Shown here in pieces: positions 56,821-64,000 of a stretch of 64,000 bases of DNA. Each line of letters opens with the position of its first letter. Position 1 is the stretch's first letter. The stretch spans positions 803,224 to 867,223 of the forward strand of contig KL647319.1 of the NCBI GenBank assembly GCA_000727475.1, written 5' to 3'. The notes beneath the pieces are model-generated. The model did no database searches. It was not told where the DNA came from and saw nothing but the letters and a program-made list of their open reading frames with translations. Made by a program: the position numbers and the translations under genes. This DNA comes from Sarcocystis neurona (taxonomy: Eukaryota; Apicomplexa; Conoidasida; Eucoccidiorida; Sarcocystidae).

Positions 56821-57364
56821 CTGCGAACCCCACAGCAGCAACAGCAATGCAACAGCAGCCAGAGCAATGCGGCAGCGGGACATAGCTGCAGTAGTACAAC
56901 AGCAGCGACACCAGCGCCGCCCCAGTACGGCAATCGTCGGTAGACGCAGCAGCAGGGGTAGCAGGGGCAGCAGGGCCGGCGCAGCAGCAGCAATTGACGT
57001 GAGAAAACAGTCGGGCGTGTTGAACTGCTGCGCGTACAGGCAGCTGCTGGGAGTGCTCGGGGATGCAGCAGCAGACGCAGCAGATGCAGCGACACGAGAA
57101 GAGGCAGCAGCAGCAGCAGCAGAGTGGCAGCTGCAGACGGGGTGCGCGTGCTAGCCCCAAGACGATCGGGCGTAAGCAGAGAAAGCAGCTGCAGCAGCAG
57201 CAGCAGCGAAGCAGCAGCGTATAGCTGGGACGAGGAGACAGCAGTAAATCTTCTGTAGCGGCATCAGCACATGCAACAGCTGCAGACCGGATGCAGCAGA
57301 AGCAGCAGCATCAGGAGCGGATGTAGTCTATCAGCAGCAGCAGGGCCACCGAGGCCAGCCGTAC
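56821..57364 (-). other. ALG2 intron between exons c and d
   Basis: A 544-base intron, CTG-rich on the sense strand, including the 40 bases before the acceptor. Confidence 0.55.
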
Positions 57365-57454
57365 CTTCAGCAAATCTGGTTGCTGCTGCTGCCAGGAAGC
57401 CAGGCGCAGCATTGCGTCTCCGAAGGCACTCGCAGTTGGTTCACACAACAACCC
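57365..57454 (-). CDS. ALG2: ALG2 mannosyltransferase, exon c
   Basis: A 30-codon exon, phase 0 on both sides, coding GLLCEPTASAFGDAMLRLAS and WQQQQPDLLK. It aligns with the family's TGFLCEPxxxxFxEAxxKxxxxPxLK. The boundaries are CTGCTGCAG and CTGAAG|GTACGG. Confidence 0.88.
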
Positions 57455-58687
57455 CTGCAGCAGCAGCAGCACCACAGTAGCAGCATTACGCCAGCAGCGG
57501 CAGCAGGGACGACAGCGCAGCAGCGACAGGGGAGTGACAGCAGCACGGCATCGGAAGGCGACGAGGAGGAGCAGCAGCAGCAGCAGAGCAGTGCAGAGGC
57601 GCCGCTGCAGGAAACGCGTGCGGGGGAACTGCAGCGAGGAGCATCACGTCAGTCGCAAGAAACGCCTTACCAACAGTGCGCACGCCAAGCGCAGATGTTC
57701 TTACCCAAGCAAGAGTCCTTCGCTATAAGGCAGAATACTACGCATGCACGAGCATCCACTGTAGTTTTCTCTCTGTTCGTATCTCCATCTGTCTCTCCCT
57801 CTCTCTCGCGTTCTCCATATATTTGCTTTGATTCATACACATCTAGACGGTATACACGTGCGCATGCGCTGTGCTACGTTGCCCAGCTGCCGCTGCTGCT
57901 GTTGCATAGCAAGGTTGATTTTTGTAGAGCAGCAGCAGTGGAAGTTCCCTGGCAGCAGCGCTTCGGGTGCGAAGGTTCCTCGCGCGCATGCGAAGCACCA
58001 CCAGAGGCAGAAGCAGCAACAGCGGCAGCATCAGCAGAAGCAGCGCCGTGGCCGAGAGATACGCAGCGGCGGCAGGAGGAGAAAAAGTAGCGGCGGCGAC
58101 AAGGTGCACACAGGTTCCGCAGCAGCAGCCAGCGAAGGACAAGCAGCAGCAGGAGGGGAAGCACCAGCGACTAGTGCAGCGGCACGGTCACCTGCGGAAG
58201 TGCCGGCAGCAGCAGCCGTGGCAGCAGGAAGAGCACGGGCCGTAGGGCGGGGGCAACAAAACCAGCAGCAGCGCAGCAGTAGCAGAAGCAACAGGAGCAG
58301 CAGTCGCACCAGGAGCGGAAGACCCACAGCCGCACAGCAGCAGCAGTCGCAGGCTAGCAAAAGGACTAACAGCAGCAACAGCAAAGAAGGGAAAATGCAG
58401 GAAGCAGGAAGCACGGGACTGACGGAAGAGACGAGAGTGGGGGAGGGTAGGCCCGGGGACGGCAGCAGCTACCCCAGCATCAGGAAAACAAAAGTTGCTA
58501 CACCTCTACAGCAGCAGCAGCAGAGTCAGCAGCCATCGCAGCAGCCGCCCGCCAATGACAGCAAAGAATAGCGGCAGTTGCCGAGAGGTAGCAGCAGCAA
58601 TAGCAGCACGCGAGAGGAGGCAGCAGCAAGCGAGAGGAGGCAGCAGCAGCAAGCGATACTTGAAGCAGCAGCAAACTGAACGCTTAC
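57455..58687 (-). other. ALG2 intron between exons b and c
   Basis: Mainly sense-strand CTG-rich sequence (58680-57950 and 57640-57455), with a plain AT/pyrimidine stretch at 57690-57850. Confidence 0.55.
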
Positions 58688-58774
58688 AGTCTCATTATGA
58701 ACAATCGTTTCGAGCGGTCCTCCTGAGTTGCACGCGACCGGCGGGCATCCGAATGCCATCGCTTCGCATGGGCC
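58688..58774 (-). CDS. ALG2: ALG2 mannosyltransferase, exon b
   Basis: A 29-codon exon, phase 0 on both sides, between a CTG-rich GCTGTGCAG acceptor and GAGACT|GTAAGC. It codes GPCEAMAFGCPPVACNSGGP and LETIVHNET, the hallmark family stretch PLEAMxxGxPVIAxNSGGPLE(S/T)I. The E of GPCE completes EX7E with the previous exon, which supports the junction. Confidence 0.92.
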
Positions 58775-60520
58775 CTGCACAGCAACAGCAAGCGGCAGCA
58801 GCACCGAGTGGCAGCAGCAGCGAGCGGCAGCAGCCCCACAGGCAACAGCAGCAGCGTTGTCGATTTGAGCGACAGCAGTACAACCGACAGAAGCAGCAGC
58901 AGGACTTCTCAGCAGCGGCGGGAGCGCGTCGGTAATCAGCAGCCACACCGTACAAACACACGCAGCAGCACCAGCAGGAGCGACAGGCTCCGCAGCACCA
59001 GCTCGATCGAGAAAGCACCAGTACCAGGGTTTAGCGATCGCGCAGCAGCAGGAGGAGCACCGCCGCGACAGCTCCGACAAGGATGAAGCAGCAGCGGCAG
59101 CAGCAGTAGTCGCAATAATAGCGGAGCCGGGCCACAGGAAAAAAGTGAACTATCGCCACCTGAAGCAGCAGCTGCAGCAGCAGCTCCAGCAGCATCTCAG
59201 CCGGCAAATTCCCCTGCCTACTTCTCGTAGCGGCACCGCTTTGGAGCAAACGAAAGTAACAGCAAACGGTGGCAGCAGCAGAAAAAGGCAGCGGTAGCAG
59301 CAGCAGAACAAAGCAGCAGCACCGGTAGCAGCAAAAGAGCAGCAGCGGTCGCAGCAGCAAAACGTATCCGCAGCAGCATAAACACGTCCCAGCAGCTGAG
59401 AAGCAGCAGCTGCAGCAGCAAAAAATAGTTGTGGCTGCTCCAACAGGCAGCAGGTACTCGAGCACGCAGCGGCTCTGCTTTGAAAAAGTGCAGAAGCTTC
59501 TGCTGCGAACGTGGAGGCACCAGACTCTTCCTCCCTCGAGTGCTGGATGATTCACCTCATAAACGAAGAAAAGAAAAAGTCTGTTCTGCTACAATTTCAG
59601 GTATTGCTACTGCCCCTCCTGATGCTGCAGCAGCATCGCCATCGACAACCTTTCAGGCGTGCTGCTGATGCTGCTGCCTCACTCGCTGCGGCTTGAGCAG
59701 CAGGCGTCGCTGCTATTGGTTCTGCTATCCTCTTCTTGCTGCTTCTGGTGCTGCAGTGTTCCTGCATCCCCCTTCCTTCGTCATTTTGAAACGTGTGCGC
59801 AAGCTGCTGCTGCTGTTCCTGGTGGTGCGGCTACTGCTGGTGCTGCTCCTGCTGCCGCGCCTGGTGCACTCGCTGGTATTTTCTTTCCTCTTGCTGCCGC
59901 CCACGGCCAGATGCAGAGGGCTCGTGCGCGCGCTGCTGCTGCTGCTGCCCCACTACTGCGCCTCTGCTGCTGTTGCTGCTGTTTCTCTTCTGCTGCTCTT
60001 AGCGCTGTTGCTGGTGACGCTGCGGCCGCCTCTGCTGCCGCTGCTGGTGGGCGTGCTGTGGTTGTTTTGGCTCGTCCGGCTACCTCTGTTCTTCCTATTG
60101 CCGGGTCCTTGCTTCCACTGCCCTCTCTGCTCCACCTTCGGCTGCAGCTTCTGGACCACGCGCTGCTGCTGCTGCTGCATCCTCAGTTTCTCTATCTCGT
60201 GCTGCTGCTGCTATCCTGTTCTGCCCCTGCGGCCCCCTGCTGCTGCTGTAGCCTCTGTAGCTCGCGTTGCTGCTGCTGTTGCGGCTGGAGCTGCTGCAGC
60301 TTGTGCGGTGGCCGCGGCGGGCTGAAGGGGGAGCTCTGCTGCTGCTGTTTCTTCTGCTGCTGTTTCTGCTGCTGCCGTCTCTTCTGCTGATGTTTCTGCT
60401 GCTGGTATTTCTGCTGTTGCCGTCACTGCTGCTGCCGTTTCTGCTGCTGCCGCTTCTTCCTACGCTGTCTTTGCTGCTGCTGTTCCTGCTGCTGCTGTTT
60501 CTGCTGCTGGTGTTTCTTAC
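58775..60520 (-). other. ALG2 intron between exons a and b
   Basis: The 5' part (60520 to about 59690) is CAG-rich on the sense strand. A 250-base unique spacer follows, then a CTG-rich part (about 59400-58775) up to the acceptor. The two arms are complementary in type. Confidence 0.6.
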
Positions 60521-61095
60521 GATGCCGAAGTGTTCCTCTTCGGGAGTGTAGAGGAGGCAGAAGGCAGCGGCGAGCAACGCGTTTTTGGCCGACTCGTCGA
60601 GATCGGGCAGGAAAAGAATGCGCGTGCTTCTCTTCACGGCTGCCCTCTTCCTCTTCTTCTCTTCTTCTCCCTCTTCAACTGGCGTCCCTCGGGCTTCAAG
60701 CTGCTCCTCTTCCTCTTCGTTCTCTGCCTCGATTTCTTCTTCTTGTCCTTCTGCCTTCTCCGCCTCGTCCTTTTCCCCACTCATTTCCCCATCCGTTCCT
60801 TCCTGCGGCTCCCTCGCGCTGCTGCTGCTGCTGCTCAGCGCCTGCTGCTGCTCCTGCTCCTGCGTTTTCACCTTCGTCTTCGTCTCCGCCTCCCCCCGCT
60901 GCTGCTCCTGCTGTCGGACGAAGGGAGGGGAGACCGTTTTGTGCTGCTGCCGCCGTCTCGCAGAGGAGCAAAAGGAAGCAGCCGGGAGAAGCTCTCCGTT
61001 TTTATAGATGTCCACGTGAAACGACGGAAAACTCTGCGCCAGCGAAACGAGAGCGTCAAGTTCTCCTTCACACCGCGGGTCTCGGTTTACTCCTC
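60521..61095 (-). CDS. ALG2: ALG2 mannosyltransferase, internal exon a
   Basis: ALG2 adds the second and third mannoses (alpha-1,3 and alpha-1,6) to the dolichol-linked glycan at the cytosolic face of the ER. The exon starts after GCGTCTTAG (phase 1, completing Gly) with GGVNRDPRCEGELDALVSLA, matching the family's GGYDERVxENxxxYxEL. It ends with RILFLPDLDESAKN…CLLYTPEEEHFGI, the signature before the EX7E motif. The first Glu of EX7E is here (EHFGI) and the second is in the next exon. Between the conserved parts is an insertion of about 110 residues, rich in Gln and Glu, absent from normal ALG2. The donor is GGCATC|GTAAGA, phase 0. Upstream exons were not found up to 64000. Confidence 0.85.
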
Positions 61096-61620
61096 CTAAG
61101 ACGCAGCAAATAATATCACAAATGCATGTCAACAGCACACACGTCATCCACACATATTATTTATATATATATCTCTCATTCTTCCCCATCCTATCTCTGT
61201 TCATCACTCTCTCTGTATATATACACATATGTACATGTATATATTTATATGCGTCCATATATATATATACATACATACATATACACGCATATATACACAT
61301 ACGTCGAAACACATACATATATATATACACACACACACATACATATACATGTATGTATACACACACACATATACATACACGTATACATATACATAAACAT
61401 ATACATATATATATACACATATATATATATATACACGCACATACGTACATATATATATATATATACGTGTATGTGTATACACCTACATATACGTACATAT
61501 ATATATTTATATACATCCATATTTACACACACATATACATGCATATATGTACATATACGTATGAACACACACATATATATATATATATATATACGTACAC
61601 GCACATACATGCATATATAT
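61096..61620. other. TA/CA-rich microsatellite spacer
   Basis: About 500 bases of TATATACACACATA-type sequence with no credible gene. It lies in the presumed intron upstream of ALG2 exon a. Confidence 0.6.
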
Positions 61621-61766
61621 GTATATACATAGGAGCTCGTGTAGGCGAGTCAGGCTTCGCCCTGCTGACAAACTCGTGGAGCAGTTATGGCCGGGAGACG
61701 CCTTCGCAAAAGGCTGCCTCACATTTTCTGCTGCAGCCGCGTGTCTCTGTGCAGAGAAAGTGACAG

Positions 61767-62096
61767 GTGCTGCATGCGGACAGCGGGCAGGGCAAGAGCT
61801 GCGCCTCTTTTGAAGCCTCTTTGAAGGACAGCAGCGGGACGCAGAGATGCGTCTACACGGCAGAAGACGAAGAGGAACCGAAGAACACAGACGTCGTCAT
61901 GAAAGTAGAAGAGACGCAGCAGCAGTCGCAGAAGCGGAGAAACGGAGGTCTCCCGCAATGCAGGAAGGCCATGCATGCGAAGTTACGCGCCCCCGTCTGC
62001 AGAGCCACCCAGACAAAGAGAGACGGAGACGGAAACACAAGACGAGGAGTACATATACATCCAAAGGTCCACACATATAGAGAGGAACGTATATGA
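61767..62096 (+). CDS. Candidate coding segment, unknown product
   Basis: This plus frame reads with ordinary hydrophilic composition (GKSCASFEASLKDSSGTQRC, then AEDEEEPKNTDVVMKVEETQ). Nearby plus stretches at 61620-61750 and 62285-62430 (FCRLPPAFVSSSVPPGCYKY) also look coding, in frames not reconciled. They could be exons of a plus-strand gene that overlaps the missing 5' half of ALG2, or chance. No family is recognised. Confidence 0.22.
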   Translation: MLHADSGQGKSCASFEASLKDSSGTQRCVYTAEDEEEPKNTDVVMKVEETQQQSQKRRNGGLPQCRKAMHAKLRAPVCRATQTKRDGDGNTRRGVHIHPKVHTYREERI

Positions 62097-62699
62097 GAGA
62101 CAGACAGAAAAGTATATGCATATAAACGTACGTATACACACACAAAGAGAGGGAAGCATATAACATATATATGTATATGTGTGTGTGCTTCTGCAGACCG
62201 ACGGACGGAAACACGTGTGTTGACAGAAGAAGAGAAGGAGAGATAGAAGTATGTATTTACATGTACACAGGGGAATTCTTCTTCATATATGTAGGGGAGG
62301 ACTTCTGTAGACTGCCGCCAGCGTTTGTGTCGTCGTCTGTTCCACCCGGCTGCTACAAATATTCACCCCCCATCCCTACACGTGGAGAGCAACTTGCCAC
62401 TACCTTACACACACTTCTGCAGTCAGATATGTACATATATGTACACACACATATATATATTGGTATACAGGTATTCATTTATATGTATATATGTACGTAT
62501 ACGCATGTGCGGTTCGTGTCCACGCTTTCTCTTTCTGTCTCTCGCCGTCTCCTTCTTCTGTCTCTCTCTGCGTCTCTACCTTGCAGCACCTGTTCACATA
62601 TACATACATATATATATACATATATATATGTATGTATGTATGTATCTTGTTGTCTTCTCGTTTGGATAGCTACGAGGCCTCCTCGTGAACTCGCGCGTG

Positions 62700-62990
62700 G
62701 ACTCTTCCTTTCAACGCTAAGGAGGATGAGGAGAAGCAACAGGAAGAGAGACACACAGAGAGAGAGGGAGACAGGTGGGGAGACAGGAGGAGAGACGGGG
62801 GGACAGACGGAGACAGCGGGGGAGACAGGGAGAGACAGGGGGAGACAGGGGGGGAGACGGAGAGAGACAGAGGGAGACGGAGACAGGGGGGACAGAGAGA
62901 GACAGAGGGGGACAGGGAGAAAGAGGGAGACAGGGAGAGACAGGGGGAGAGACAGAGACAGGAAGAAATAGGTACGGTGGACGCATCAGG
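62700..62990. repeat. Purine-rich minisatellite
   Basis: Nearly 300 bases of GGAGACAGG-type units on the plus strand, with G runs. It is similar in style to the tract at 35.4-36.1 kb. Confidence 0.85.
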
Positions 62991-63800
62991 TGAGGCACTG
63001 CCCGCCTTCCCTCTTTCTTAGCAGAGAAAGTCAGAAGCGCCGGAGGAGGAGACACATACATGTCACTAAACATGCGTGGCCATGTCTAGGTAGTTCTTGG
63101 CTGCTGGTGCTGCTGCTGGTGCTGCTGCTGCTGTTGCTGCTTCTGCATGCGCATGCGGGTGGCTTCTCTGCTCTGAGGACGGAGAGACGATGACGGGCAG
63201 CAGTCAGAGGAGAAGCAGCTGCAGAAGGCAGAAGAACTTCGCTTCCAGGAAGTTATGGAGAACTCTCCTGGTGTAGGTTGTCCTTCTGTATTCTCTCCTG
63301 GTGTAGACAACCCTCAAATGTGTGTGAACGTTTGCCTAATAGACCCGTACCTATATATATGCATGCACACGAATACATATTGATGCGCCTCCACAGAAGA
63401 CAACACATATGTACGGCAGAAAACGAGACACCAGTAGTGTAGAGACATCCCTACACTCTTTCGACAAATATAACCACCCGTACGCCAATATACACAGGCA
63501 TACATGTACATATATATACAGACGGACATATACACATATATGTGCATGCAGAGAGAGACAGACAGAGAGAGATAGAGCTGGGCTGTCTTCACAATAGCTG
63601 CAGACCAGTACTCCTCTACACACACATATTGATATATATATGTGGAGATACGTACATGTGTGTAGAGGGGGAAAGCGACAGTCATTGCTTCCCTGTCTTC
63701 ACCACACGTGCCAACATATAACAACATACATATACGTACATATATATATTTACGTTATATATATATAAATTTGCATATATGGAAAGACATGGAAAGAGAC
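62991..63800. other. Spacer, one exon-like piece
   Basis: A plus-strand stretch at 63205-63270 reads SEEKQLQKAEELRFQEVMEN and could be a coiled-coil exon ending at CTCCTG|GTGTAG. The rest is TA/CA-rich. Confidence 0.3.
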
Positions 63801-63840
63801 TGTTTCTGTTCACTAACAGTGCGGATCGCTATCTATGCCC

Positions 63841-63872
<32 letters not shown>

Positions 63873-64000
63873 TGGCCCTCTTCACTGACAGTGCGGACCC
63901 CAATATATATATATATATTCATATATATATATATGTATATATAGAGAGAGATGGAGAGGCACTGGCCCTCTTCACCAACAATGCGGACCCCTATATATAT
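63800..64000. repeat. Three-copy repeat running off the window end
   Basis: The motif TTCACTGACAGTGCGGACCCC and variants occur near 63810, 63880 and 63970, separated by (TA)n and GAGAGA runs. It continues past the last base. Confidence 0.85.

Noticed and set aside
1..64000. tRNA, rRNA or organellar genes
   Set aside because: No cloverleaf with TTCRA-loop context or rRNA-like core was recognised by eye; a tRNAscan and Rfam search would settle it.

Overview
The window looks like nuclear DNA of an apicomplexan of the genus Eimeria, or a very close coccidian. The reasons are dense CAG/CTG triplet arrays that give long Ala, Gln and Ser runs, intron-rich genes with GT-AG boundaries, TA-rich microsatellite spacers, GCATGC palindromes of the ApiAP2 type, and two assembly gaps (N at 22278-22612 and 38750-39231). 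No bacterial operon, phage, CRISPR array, rRNA or tRNA was seen. The species call is inference.

Three genes can be reconstructed exon by exon with consistent splice phases. (1) Plus strand, 2189-14258: a four-exon gene for a protein of about 2955 residues that resembles Vps54, a subunit of the GARP endosome-to-Golgi tethering complex, inflated by homopolymer runs. (2) Minus strand, 44552-31338: a seven-exon gene for an Eps15-like protein of about 1305 residues, with two EH domains, a charged middle and coiled-coil exons. (3) Minus strand, 61095-56123: the C-terminal half of ALG2, the mannosyltransferase of lipid-linked oligosaccharide synthesis. Its N-terminal exons are not recognised and probably lie beyond the window.

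Between these are weaker candidates, mostly single exons of unknown function: 15051-15310 (+), 20857-21375 (+), 23547-26400 (-, several pieces), 27854-28675 (+), 28605-29795 (-), 45336-45851 (-), 47329-48181 (-, two exons), 51591-52193 (-), 54556-55038 (+), 55542-55754 (-) and 61767-62096 (+). The rest is TA-rich microsatellite, purine or pyrimidine tracts, minisatellites and degenerate CTG/CAG sequence.

The three named genes all serve the secretory and endocytic system: ALG2 in N-glycan precursor assembly at the ER, Vps54 in retrograde traffic to the Golgi, and Eps15 in endocytic coats. They do not form an operon, and the theme may be chance. The most unusual signals are a 14-base palindrome, GGTGTACGTACACC, present eight times; a cluster of 20 GCATGC sites in 2.3 kb; and a strand polarity in which CAG arrays sit in exon sense strands while CTG arrays lie just upstream of splice acceptors.
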